Assembly: GCF_965638725.1 (NCBI RefSeq)
Contig: NC_134950.1
Span: 143,521,636 to 143,585,635, forward strand
From: Aptenodytes patagonicus
Lineage: Eukaryota > Chordata > Aves > Sphenisciformes > Spheniscidae
Direction: 5' to 3'
Length of the DNA: 64,000 bases
Part shown: piece after piece, positions 50,901-63,212 of the stretch
Layout: the number at the start of each line of letters is the position of its first letter
Position numbering within the stretch: position 1 is the first letter of the stretch
The notes under the pieces: model-generated
What the model was told of the DNA's origin: nothing
Database searches by the model: none
What the model saw: the letters and a program-made list of their open reading frames with translations, nothing else
Position numbers and translations under genes: made by a program

Positions 50901-52768
50901 ATTAGAAAAAAAAGAGCATATAGTCCTGTCCCATGTTTCCTATTTTTGCATTGTGCAGATCACAACAAAACTGCATCTCTTACTTCATAACTATGAGGTT
51001 TTTAATAAACTCTCTAAATATTCAAATAGATTCAAGACAGTTAGTTTTTGCATACTATTCCAGACCAAGGCAGACTTTTCTGATTCAGAAGCCAAGCCAA
51101 AGATCTGTTATGACGGCACAAATTGCCTGTTAAATATTCTGCGGCATCTTCCAGTGTGCCTCGTAAAGTAAAAAGATGCGGAATTAGCCCTTCTTTGTGG
51201 GAAACAACTGCAAAATTAATAGTTTCATAAACGACTTAGAAAAAGCTACGGGTAATTGGAGATTCACAGGATGCTTCTGCCTCTGTCGAAGTGCAGTAGA
51301 GCTTTGTCCTTGATTCAACAGGAGCAAAATCAGTCCTAGCATGGGACGGTCTGCTTCAAAACCCACCAAAAAGTTGGACATGCAAACTGTTATACATGGA
51401 TGCTGTTAAAAAATGGACCAGCTCTTTCCCCAGGGCTTAGGGAAGGCTGATGAATACCGGCCATGTTTGCTGTTGGCTGCAGACAGTGCAGCTGGGACAG
51501 TGCCTGTCCATGTCTGGCCCAGGTGAAACCGGTGTTCTTCACACAGGCTGTGCTTGGTGTGCAGGGCACGGTAGTGAGAGCAGGACAGATGGTTTTCATT
51601 CAAAAGCTCTTTTTCAGTGAGGAAAAAAGATGCCATAATAAATGCTGTTTGGTGTAACTCATCAGGATGGCTTCAGGTACTCATGCATGCATCTCATAGT
51701 AGGATGAAACCAAATAATAGAAAGTATTTCTTATGAAGTAAAGTACATGATGATTTTGGAAGGGAGAGCCAGGTAGCTGTTTCTGGACTTCAGTCAATTG
51801 CATGCTTGGTGTGTTGATAGCTTTTGGATGTTAAAAGGAAGTTCTGCTTTGGTTCAGCTTATGCTTGATCTGCTCATTCGTTGCAGGATTTCTTGTTCTT
51901 TCATCTGAAGCATATGATCTGTATCATCCAGAACACTTTTTTTTGACAGTCAAAAGAAGCAATTCCTGAGGAAGCTCTGCTTGCCTCCTGCAGACTTGAA
52001 AGACGCCAAGAGTATTGGAAATCTTCAGAGAATTTAGCTGCCAGACTCTATCAAGTTTCTACTTGAACATGTATGAGAAAGCTTTGCAGTGAGCCAAATG
52101 TAGGCAGCTTCACGCCAGAGGAGTGCCAGGCTCGTACGTGGACCCTCCTGCTCACCATCTCCTCACCTTCGTCTCTGCAACTCTCCTCTCGATTTCGAAG
52201 CACAGAGGCACCAGCACTTCCCAGGCAAGTGGTTGTGAAAGAAAGAGAGACGGATTGCAAAGAACCCGTGAGGGTTTTCTCTAATCTCATTTTCAGAAAC
52301 ATCTACTATTCAGCTGAAATTTTCTAAAAGTATTCAACTCAGTGAACTGATCCAAAATTAAAATGTTGAGTAGAATGATTAAAGAGCATCAAAACTCAAT
52401 GTAATGACAGGCAAGATATTTTTAGGGGAAAAATCCTACACCTTCATTTATAGGCAGTGGTACCAAATCAGACTGTGAGCTGGAAATCTTTTTTGTCCTT
52501 AAGCTGTTATTGTTTTCAACATTCAAAGTAAGCACTCAAAAGATTGCCTAGATTACAAAACAATTTTTCTACTTTTGAAAATTCAAACAGAAATTGAAAA
52601 TGTCCATATTTAGAATCACAGTGTGTCTTCTCCTTTCATGAACAATCTTTTTGGTAAATATACTACTAATCCACTTGGTTACTCTACCACATATGCCGTT
52701 CTGTTCAACCACATTAAAATTCTATAAAAGATGCAACATTCTCCTGTTAATTCATGTAAGTACAGTTT
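47996..52768. other. Intergenic DNA upstream of SDHAF3; no gene recognised
   Basis: No reading frame here is convincing. The sequence returns to AT-rich composition right after the CpG island. No divergent first exon on the plus strand was recognised, so a bidirectional partner gene is not supported. Confidence 0.55.
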
Positions 52769-53326
52769 TGTCGTGGTTTAACCTCGGCCGGCAACTGAGC
52801 ACCACACAGCCCCTCGCTCACTCCTCCCACCCGGTAGGATGGGGGAGAGAATCGGAAGAGTAAAAATGAGAAAACTTGTGGGTTGAGGTAAGAACAGTTT
52901 AATAATTGAAATAAAATAAATTAAAATAGTAATAATAACAATAACAATAATAATAAAAAAAGAATATACAAAGCAAGTGATGCACGATGCAATTGCTCAC
53001 CACCCACTGACCGGTGCCCAGCCAGTTCCCGAGCAGCGGTCCCCCAGCCAGCTTTCCCTCAGTTTATATACTGAGCATGACATCATGTGGTATGGAATAT
53101 CCCTTTGGCCAGTTTGGGTCAGCTGTCCTGGCTGTGCCCCCTCCCAGCTTCTTGTACACCTGGCAGATCATGGGAAGCTGAAAAGTCCTTGACTAGTGTA
53201 AGCACTGCTTAGCAACAACTAAAACATCGGTGTGTTATCAACATTATTCTCATACTAAATCCAAAACACAGCACTGTACCAGCTACTAGGAAGAAAATTA
53301 ACTCTATCCCAGCCGAAACCAGGAAA
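52769..53326 (-). mobile_element. Solo LTR of the same avian endogenous retrovirus family, minus orientation
   Basis: This 558-bp block is the reverse-complement relative of the LTR at 10181-10774. On the plus strand it begins TGTCGTGGTTTAACC and ends CTATCCCAGCCGAAACC plus six bases. It is bracketed by a perfect 5-bp target-site duplication, AGTTT at 52764-52768 and again at 53327-53331, which proves an insertion. A TATATA box (minus-strand reading, near 53070) and ATTAAA (52898-52903) are retained. The interior carries an AT-rich expansion of AAT/AAC units (52901-52972) absent from the other copy. It lies about 5 kb upstream of the SDHAF3 start and points toward it. No internal retroviral genes are present. 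Confidence 0.92.
52901..52972. repeat. AAT/AAC-rich simple repeat inside the minus-strand LTR
   Basis: This is a run of imperfect AATA, AAT and AAC units ending in an A-stretch, inside the R/U5 part of the LTR. The plus-strand sister copy has no such run at the matching place, so it expanded after insertion or marks an LTR sub-variant. Confidence 0.7.
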
Positions 53327-56300
53327 AGTTTGAAAGTGCATGTTTTGTTATTTCAAGTATAATATAAAGCATGCACCGTTCATGCGTAAAGCTTTGTTTC
53401 CCTGGTCTACTTAGTAAGTCATTATAAAACTCAAAGCCATGCAAAGATGCTTCCACAAATCCATTAAAATTCCTTCCCAAAGAACACAAAAAGAGCACAG
53501 AAATTGTTATGTTGGCAGTTGTAACAGAGGGGGGAAACAGAACAAGGGAGAAGATGGCCAGACTAAGCGAGTGTCAGGAGGGGAGCACAAGAGAGCCCCT
53601 TCTGAACAACGGTGTCCATGGATCCTGGGAGCTCCAGATGACATGCCATTGGGCCCCAAAGTCTAAACTCTGGGAATAAAACTAGCTAGGCTACATCACT
53701 TTTAAGCTTTTAGCCCAGCTTCACATTAACCCAAGGGGAATTTAAAACACAACATAAACATGTGTTTAAACGAAGTTAGAAGAAAGCTTGTTGTCCTGTC
53801 TCCTGGTTTAATTAAATATGTTTTGTATGAAAAGCATAGCTTACAAATGCAAGCTATGTGGTTTCTCTGGCAGCATTGCAGCTCTGAGTAAACACACCAT
53901 AGTATTATTTTGTTTGCTTTCTTCCCTAATTAAGTTTTAAAAGTTTCCTCAGCTCTCTGTGTGGCTGCTTCAGTTTTGGCAGCAGTACTGTGGTAAAGGG
54001 AACTGGGAAGAAGAATACGCTTTCTCTTTCTCCCTCCCTCCACCAAGTAAACCAATCTCAGATCAACTGGAAACCCTTCTCCTTTTTTAAGATATATAGA
54101 TGACAGACTACATGCCATGAGTGAAGCATGAGCCCTATGGGTCGTACCAGTGTGAGAGCCCATACCCTCCCACTGGGAGAGAAACGAAGCAGTTGACTGC
54201 ATTGATCATGGGAGGTGCAGCTGCGAGCGCTCAGACTGTGCTGCACGCTTCAGAAGTCAGAGCTGAGATGCAAAATTTGAAGCCAAACATTAATTTTGTC
54301 ACCCTTTGAGGGTGTTTGGATTTCTCCTTTTACCTTCCTCAGAGGCTACGGGTTTTCAGGTTCAAGGCTTTGCTATAAAACTGTTAGGGTTTAACAAATC
54401 CAGATCATTGTCTGCTGTTTCAAATGAAGCACGCGTAATCCAACGTCATTCATCATTTTGGCATAAACAATACGCTATCAGCAAAGCACATTTCCCATCT
54501 CAGGCTCTTCCTAGCCCTTTGATAGCCCTCTGAATGCATCCAGCCTGTCCAGGACAATTTAATGTACTGCCCAAGTACCGGAATACTTAATTGGCCTTGC
54601 ATTAAAACACTTGGCACCACCTTTGATGTGAAGCGCTGGATAGGCATCTCTTGTCTTTATCCAGTTTCTGATGTTGTAATCGAGCAGGAAAACAAATCCG
54701 ACATGAAACTCTGTGCCTCTGTAACTGTTCGTGTCTGTTTGATGTGTTCCCTACCCTGAAATTCAGCACCACACTGCAGGCTGGGGTGTATCTGGATGGT
54801 TACTCATCCTGGGTTTATTATTCACTGGATCTGGTAATATTTGGGGTTACATTTCTTGGTAGGCAGGATGTTCCTTTGTGGTTTCTTGATATAACATCAC
54901 GTATTAATGGTTGAGATTCAGGATGGAACTCTAGGATACCACATGAAAAAAAGGTAGCTTTAACATACTCGAGGTTCCTTGAACCCGTTTCATCCAACAG
55001 CACTATCACTGTTCATCAATTCCTCTCTCCGCCCCCTTCCCAAACCACCTCAAGGCAGGATCGGTAGTGATCAAAAGACATGCTGCATTTCTTAGTATTG
55101 AAATGATCACATCTGTGAAATATGGCTTTTAATAATGAGTTTATTGCTGTTTGCTTTGTGAATTATGGCTTTGCACTTCTCCTAAACCAAAACAAAAGTT
55201 ATTTACAAGGTGCCACAGGAATAATTTTTAGACTGAAAAACAAGTAAGTTAGTGATCACAAACTCCTCACTGATTTGTGAAAGTGGCATTTGTTTTTTTA
55301 CTTCTTTGAGATTTGATTTTACACTGAGACGTTGAATGATAATTTGTTCTCATATGCTATGGAGCAGTAGCAGCTCCAGGTGCTATAGAAAGCACAAAGC
55401 CCTTCAACTGCAAAAGCAAGCTGTAGGAAAAAAATTATCAACTGTTTCAGTCTAACATGTTAGATAGTAGGATGGTCACAATCTCTTCAAAAGAAAAGAG
55501 TTGGAGACTTTCCACTGATGGGAGATAGCAACTACAAAGTGCCATAGTATCGTTTATTCTCCTGTTTTGTTTTTTTTTTTCACCATATATAACTTACAAC
55601 ATTTTTATATTAATTAATAGGGTAGAAAAAATAATGTATATTTTAAAATCCTTGACAATGAGTCTTGAAAGCAAAGTGTTTAATGGTGCAATGATGTACT
55701 TCTGGAGCTTATGGTGAAAACAGCATTCTGTAGGACAGCTGATTTTTCTGTGAGCTCTAAAATTCAAACGTTTGCCATGTCGAGAAATTGGAGAATCCCA
55801 TCCAGGTCTAGGGTACAGTCTGTATTTCAAATGTCAGGTTGTTTAAGAAATGGATACCCAAAATGAAGCCCACCTTTAAAAAATATCCCAGCATTAATAT
55901 CTGGCAAGTCCTACTGCGTTTGAGGGATCATTTTTTATTTTTTGTGCATGGAGGAGCACAAGCATATCATGAGCTGTACTGGAGGGGATCAATACTTCAG
56001 AAATTCTTCAAAAGGAGAAGAATTGTATCCCTTCTGTTGTTCAGCTTCGTATATCAAAATTGTGCTCCTCACAGCTTCCAGAGGGCTTTGCTGTGACTCA
56101 TTTACTGTCTTCCTGTACTCTGTTTTCAAAGTTATGCCCTGGGAGCAAAACTTCTCATTTAAGACCTGGATTTCAAAGTGCTTTAAAATCCACAGGCATC
56201 TCCGACATGTTTGAAAATTGTTATACCTCATCAGAGCCAGGAGCAACATTATCCATGCAGGTCTGAATTCAGTTGGTCTAGCGGGTCTTCAGATAATACC

Positions 56301-56798
56301 CCTTCTTTTCAACCTTCCCAGGAGGACTGCATTCAATGTGCTCTGAAATCCACTGGGATATGATGATTGTCTCGAAAACTCAGTCGTGACAGTGATTGCA
56401 GGACAGTTCATGGTGCAAAATTGGGGTCATTCCTCCCTCTCTGTGGAACTGCTTATAGCAATTTTTGATTCTTGTTTTTTCATGAACAGCTCAGAGAAAT
56501 CTGAAGATATGAATCCCATAAAATACGTATATATTACGGTCTGATCCTGAGCTCAGCTCTTCAGCTGGCCAAACTGATGTTACTGAAATTTGGTAAACAG
56601 CCAGTTTAGAAATATTTACACTACTGATTGATTAGAAAAAGAGGAAAACAAAGTCAAAAATCGCTTTTCTGATTCTAGAACACAAATAATTTTTCTTGTT
56701 GTCAGTAAATGCTTTCGATTCCTGCTCAGCTATTGTCTGTATGATACACGTGCTGTTGTACAAGCAAAAGAATAGATATGCCACACCAGTAGTGTGTG

Positions 56799-56930
56799 CA
56801 GATATATATGTGTATACCTATTTTTATATAAATGTATATACATATACATACACCCACATGCCCCTCCAAGCACACATACGTATGCCCGTACACACACACA
56901 CACATGCACAAGTGCACACAAAACTGTTTT
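56799..56930. repeat. TA/TG and CA-rich simple repeat region
   Basis: Alternating purine-pyrimidine sequence: TATATATGTGTATA and ATATACATATACATAC runs are followed by a (CA)n tract around 56889-56904 and further CA-rich bases to 56930. It is an imperfect dinucleotide microsatellite. Short ORFs on both strands here are low-complexity artefacts. Confidence 0.8.
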
Positions 56931-59900
56931 GTTATTGTAGCGGTCTGAAGTAATGTACCAAAACCGTATTTCCCTGTTTTACTTTGTAATCAGATTTTTT
57001 AAGGTTTTTAATATGGTGACTTTGTTTTTCTTTCTGGTAACTCATCCCAGTACTTCCCACAATATAAACTGTACCCTGTGCACGTGTACTTGACACTCAC
57101 CGATTGCTTTGCATGCTTGCATTTCAAAACGTGCCTTCAGCTACATCAAGATTGCCTGTGAGTACTACATCCCCATTCAACAGATGGGAAACTTGAGAAA
57201 CTGAGACATCCTGCAAACCTAGCGTTCACTAAGACAGCGGCAGAGACGGTACAATAACTTAAGACTTTCCTGGGTCTCAATTCAGTGCTTTAGCCAATAG
57301 CTCATATTGTCTTCGAGGTTTGCACAACTTTGTATTAAACCACACTGTGTCAATGTGATGGCTTTTATTAAAAATTTTTTGGACAATACCTCGTCATCGT
57401 GTGATGTTATCCATACAAAACCAATGTAAAGTCTATGGGAAGTTTAGTAAAATCTTTCTGTATATACTGTAGAGGGTCTCTCAACAAAGGGAACGTGCAG
57501 TTATTGAGATCTGAAGTCTTAACCCTAAAATGAACTGAAAGATGTTCCCGCAGCAGAGTTGCAAATGCCCCTAGCAGCAAAAGACTTGAAAGACACCGAT
57601 TGTCTCTGATTGACGTTGAGTAATAGAAATATGTCTTAAGGTAAGATTAAAACATTCATTAGAGGGAAAATAAAACAGCATTACAAAAAACCTGAGGTTT
57701 CCCCCTTACACTTTAGTAGTTACAAAATATTCTTCTGGCTCTTTAATTGCAGCTTGCAAAGGCTCTGTACTGAGTCATTTAGTTTCTGTGAGTAACAACC
57801 CTGTCCTAGCCTTCTTATTGGCATTTACTCCTGTGCCACCCACACTGAACTCCAAATCTGGATCCAAGGACTGCTTAGCTGTGAAGACCGTATTTATATA
57901 ATTCTGCCAGTAACCACCCATATAACCTCAGAAGAATCAAAGAGAACTAAAGGTATGCTGAAACATTCAAAAGTCATTTGAACACCACCTACTGGGAGAT
58001 GCTCACAGGTTTAAGGATATTTTATATGCATCCTATTCCGTTCTCTGGTTGGTCTTTTCAGGGTGGAGAGTGATGGGAAAGGGCCAAAGACAGCTGTTTG
58101 TGTTTGCTCATTTAGCAAAATAGAAGTTTTGTATTCCATCCGTCTTACCTCCAGATGGTAGTAAGTCAAATCTCAGCACTTGTGCCACACTGCAGGACCA
58201 GAGGAAGGCAGCTGAGTTGCCACAGAGTGAAAAAGCATGTTTAAAAGGAGATGAGGACTAAAAGCTGCTAAGAATAATTAGCATGGCTATGCTGTTTACC
58301 CATTCCACAGTTTGGTCATTCACTACCTAGTAATCATCCCTTCCTCAGTGGATAAGTGTCTCCTTTTTGCCTGGTTGCTAAAGAAAATGAAGAGATTTAC
58401 CCAGGGCCAACAAGAGGTCAAAGCGAGAGCAGAGCAGCCTCAGCACCCTCACCTCCCTCTCCTGGCTTCACCCCTCACCGGGGGAGTTCCCATGTCCAGT
58501 TTTGGTGTCCCAGAGGAGAACTGTCTTTGGGCTTGACAGAAGTTGCTGTAAGGCTGGAAACAAAGTGTTCATCACTTCTGGTGTCTGAATTAAGTGACCC
58601 AAAGACAGCACAGGCTGCATGCTCCCGAAAAGCAGATTCTTCCAGGATGTCTCAAAGTGAGCACCCAAAGGTGAACAACGCCAGCTCGCTCGTGAAATGT
58701 GCCCGGATGGAGACTGCAGCTCTGTGTGTGCAAAGCTCTCTGGTTCATCTCTACACACGTACGTGAAGAAGACACATCTTTATGCATCCACATATGCAAG
58801 CAGACCTCTGTATTGAAAACAAGGGAACAAAAAATGATGTAAAAGGCCATTCCCCACTCTGTTTAACTGGCAATAGCAGAGATCTGGCACACCTGAGGAC
58901 AAATGTTCTTCCATCTGTGCTTTTAACTAGGGTGCTTAACCCTCCCACCTTTACTTCCTGAGAATTTATAAATATTTTTCAAGTATTTAACTGCCTGTCT
59001 GTATTTCCTCATTCTCCCAACTCAGACAAACAAAATTCGTTGATTCGTTTCAGGTGTAAGTAATGAATTTCTCATCATTTTCTCTCCCTGCTTCCCATGC
59101 ATGAGTATAAGGCTGCATTGTCTGGGATGCATTGGCCGAGTGGAAGATGTTTATTTGTAACAAAGATATACCAAAATCCCCTGTATCCACTGGAAATGAT
59201 AAATATAGAAATACCTCCACAAGTCTTTGGTTTGTTAAAAAAAAAAGTGTTTACAATTACTATCTTTAGGTCCCAGTTTGACCTCACACTCTCTCTGTAA
59301 ACAAATAACCCAGGCAATGCAATGCTTTTCGGAGGGGGAGCGAAGGTTACCACTGACTGTCTTCTTGCTGGTCAAGAGTTTCAGCAGATTTTTGGGGTGT
59401 GGATGAAGAAAACCCACCCGTTATTATCTGAACAAATTTTTTTTCTTAACAGTTCCGATGTAACCAAGTACATGGGAAATGTAAATAAAAGTCAATTGAG
59501 GGAAGAGAATAACTGGGTGGACTCTGGAGAGTGTTTGATTATTACCCAGAATTATTGTGGAACGCACCTGCGGACACATACACACGTGCACCCACCTGCC
59601 AGCGTAAAAGGCAGAAGGCTTATATTAGCACTAAACAGGGACACAAGTGTCACACAATAGTTTTCAGGTCGCATCTCAGTTGGTTACTGCAGTAAGAAGA
59701 CCGCTGACATACATGACCACTTGCAGAAGTCATGGATGGTGTGGTAACATAGGGCAGCAGCCCAGAAGTCTGCATCTGATTTTTTTTTTTTTTCATTATT
59801 AGGTGTCATTGTGTTTAACATGGAAGTTCACATCCCATAATAGCTCTGTTTAAAGAAGTTACACATATCAGAAAATATGGAAGACATTTTCTTGCTCTTG

Positions 59901-60295
59901 ATTTTTTTTTTTCTCAATACAATATAGCCATTCAGAACCAAAACCCAGGATGTCATATCCAAACAAGCAGCTTCGCACATACACGCATTCCTGTTTTGTC
60001 CTGCATCCTGAATGCTGTCAGTCAGGAATCAAATGCCAATTCTGATGCTCTAAAATTATTTGATGAGGGAAATCCAGCCCACAGTTGTCCCATTGCTAGC
60101 ATCCCTGCATCCCCTGCAGGGAATGTCTAAATCCGATGTACAGAAGGATACATCTGCTGTATATGGTCTCGGTAAGAACCTTCTGTAATATTTTGACTGT
60201 CGGATCATTTTTATCACAGATTTCTGTTTTATTGCTATGAGGAAGACCATGTTTAGATCATTATAATCACAGACTGAACTAGTAACACGTTATAA

Positions 60296-60373
60296 TTTTT
60301 TTCTTTTCTGTGTTTTGCCTTTTCTCCTTCTGTCTCCTCCCTCTCCCCCTCTCCCCTTTTCTTTTCTTCCTTG
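60296..60373. repeat. Polypyrimidine tract
   Basis: About 75 bases made mostly of C and T (TTTTTTCTTTTC, then CTCCCTCTCCCCCTCTCCCC). It is low-complexity intergenic DNA. Confidence 0.7.
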
Positions 60374-63070
60374 CAAACAGCACTGTGAAAAGCCCATTGT
60401 TGAGCAGTGGAGTTGTGACATTAGGGTCAATTCCTTGCCCCTTTGCTCACATTCCCTCCTCTGCTCTCTAAGGGATGAAATCTAAGTGAGAGTGTAAAAC
60501 ACAAAATTGTACAGAGCTTTGGATCGCTCTCTTATGTTATAAACAGAGCCTACAAGATGATGCTTCACTTTGAGCACGTTCTTGACTCCCACTAAAATCA
60601 ACGCGCAATGGTACTCAAGTCTCCATGGATTAGGGTGACTGCCTTTAATGCAGAGCTTTATAGTAACGCATTGCTCATATTTGCTGCTCTTGCTTCCATG
60701 CACAATATTGGCCCTTTTTGGACAGCCTAGATTTTCTTCTCACCACCTAGAAGCCTGTACAACCCTGGACTGGATCAGGTCCATGCTGTATCCCTCAGCT
60801 CTGGGCTGATTTGCTTCCATGAACGGGAGCCAAAGCCTTCCTTTCAGCACAGCATATTCCTCTTCTGGATGTTACGCTGATACCGTAGCTGTGTAACATT
60901 TCCAACCCACTGAGTAAATTGGCACAGCCTGCCCATTTTAGAAAGCAAGTATGATGATTCTCGGAGCTGCTGGTTCTGCTGAACTGCATCTTCTTGTTGA
61001 GGCAACAGAACTAAAAATTATAGGAGCAGAGCTGATGGAAGACAAGGGATTTCAAAATTATACACTTTGAACATAAGAAGTGTGAGCTGGTAGGAAATTT
61101 ATTCTCTTTGCTATCGTTAGCATTCACATTTTCAGAAACAGACATGTTTTGATTGCCTCCTTTATTTATTTTTAATAACACTATTTGCAAGAGAAATACC
61201 TTACTGCTGGAGCACCCTGCATTTGGGGTTGATTAGGTATAATTTTCTGCACAAGACTTACAGAGATTGCATCATGTTAAGAGAAAAATGCACTAAGAGC
61301 AGTGCAGTGCAGAAATCAGGACTGTGTCATTTTAGGGTATCAGAAACCCCTGCTTACATGGATCTCTCTTTCAAGAGCAGAGGAGGTGCGTTTGTGCATT
61401 TTGGATCTTGTTTGTGGATTTCAGCTGGTTACACCCAGTGTAAGTTACTTTAACTCCTTTTTTCATCTGACAGCCACTACTGAAGACAATAGGGAAGCTT
61501 TGCACCATCAGAGGATTTGGCCAGTGTTTTGCTTGCTTGTTTGTTTTTCAACTAGCAATAAGCAAGTGGTACATAAGTAAAATACCTTATATTTTCTGGT
61601 TTGCAATTTCTATTGTATTACTTGAGATATCTGCGGATGTTCTTCTGATTTATCATCCCGCCTCTCAGAAGGATGACATCCCCTTTCCTCACAGAGTCGA
61701 ATCTGCGCTGTTTTCTGCGTATAATCCTCCTGCAAACACTCTTACAGCCATCTGCATTGGCCAGTAGATGTCATTGTGTTTCCACCGCAAGAGCACATCA
61801 AACATATTCATCTGGCTGCAAATGCATGTCCAGTCCTGCAAACAATGCTGTTGACTATTGAGGACTTTTTCTACCCTGCAGCAAAATACTTGTTAAAGAT
61901 GCTTAGCCAGAAAAGAGTGAAAATTAAGTTCCAAGCATTTGATAGCTGTGACTAACTAGCCAGAATACCCTTGGTCTCAGCTAATATAGTGCCAATGGTG
62001 TTATACAAACACAGCTTACTCAACAGAACACAAATCATTGTTAATAAACTATTACAAAAGATGCCAACAGAAGAGGACAGAAATAATGTCTCATGAATTA
62101 GCCAGCTTCTTTAAGTAACCGGCTTGCCTTGCTGTGAGGTAATCTGTTCTTCAATACTCAGAGAAACAGGATTGAGGATTTATACTTCAGAACTTTTTAG
62201 ACCTTCGGAGTGTAATGAAAAGTGGCTGTAGCCTGTTATTTTTCATCTATTTTATCCTGGACTATGCTAACAGCTTCCTAATTTACATGATATAATAATA
62301 TTTGTGATGTAATTAGAAAGTTCCATTTGAGGTCAAAATATGGTAGCAATAGAAAAGCAAACACTTGGCAGTAATCCCAGAGGTAGGATTTTCCAGAAAG
62401 TCTGACACATTTTTTATCAGCAAAAACTCAAGAGACATCATTTTAGGTTTTATTTTTAACCATCATTTCATAAACTTAATGAATGTAAACGGGCTTTGAT
62501 ATTTAAAAAGCTACATTCTCAATTACAGCTCATTTCCCAACCTAAAGAAGAAGCACAAGATGAACGGCGGGTGAAGTCAGCTTGCGACATCCGCGCTGGA
62601 AATGGCACATAGGGCCAAATTCCCCGCTGGCAGCAACCAGCGAGGCTCTGCTGGCTCTAACAACACAGGAGACCCTTGACAGATTCAGCAGAGAACTGGC
62701 CTTTTGCAATGTGTTTTGAGTCCCAGGGGCCGGCCACAAAACTGAGTGAAGTCAATGGAAATCTTTTGCTTGCTGGCAATGGGCTGTGGATGAAGCCATG
62801 AATCAGGTTTTCTGGAGGCTGGGCGCAGCACATCTGTCTCGGGGTGAGGCAGCCGAAAGGCACGAGCTTGGATTTGAAAGGATGAGCTCCATCTCATGAG
62901 TCTCTCTCTGCTCAAGCTTTACTAGCTCAGGAATAACCTGTGATAAATGACGTTCTTCCCTTGCAATGCCTACAGGAGCCATGAGGAGAGCGGCTCGTCC
63001 TCTTGCTTGCTCACAGAAATGTCAAAACCCCTTTCTGGCCTGGGAGACTTTTGCACGGGGAGGAATCAGC

Positions 63071-63212
63071 CTGGTTTGGGTTGGAACGGACCTTTAAAGA
63101 TCATCACGTCCAACCCCCTGCCATGGGCAGGGACATCTTTCACTAGATCAGGTTGCTCAAAGCCCCGTCCAACCTGACCTTGAACACTTCCAATGATGGG
63201 GCATCCACAGCT
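63071..63212 (-). mobile_element. CR1 LINE 3' fragment, minus orientation
   Basis: The plus strand reads CTGGTTTGGGTTGGAACGGA, then CCTTTAAAGATCATCACGTC, continuing to GGGGCATCCACAG. This is the reverse complement of the CR1 3' region found all over bird genomes. The terminal ATTCTATGA-type tail is missing at the left edge, so both ends are truncated. About 140 bp survive, with several substitutions from the usual form. Confidence 0.92.

Larger units (their letters stand above)
53332..63070. other. Intergenic DNA toward the DLX5/DLX6 side; no gene recognised
   Basis: The reading frames are short and unrelated to any family I know. The longest (136 codons, plus, 58356-58766) has no recognisable motif. 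Simple repeats at 56799-56930 and 60296-60373 are listed separately. A CTCF-like motif (61761-61773) and a homeodomain-site-containing AT-rich segment (62230-62360) are given as findings. Confidence 0.55.

Noticed and set aside
52977..53192. 71-codon plus-strand ORF resembling the ORF in the other LTR
   Set aside because: Same LTR family, antisense to the element; the similarity is repeat homology, not a gene.
56726..56921. Two minus-strand ORFs rich in Cys/Val/Tyr
   Set aside because: Low-complexity translation of TA/CA dinucleotide repeats.
58356..58766. 136-codon plus-strand ORF
   Set aside because: Both strands and several frames are open over the same stretch and no family is recognised.
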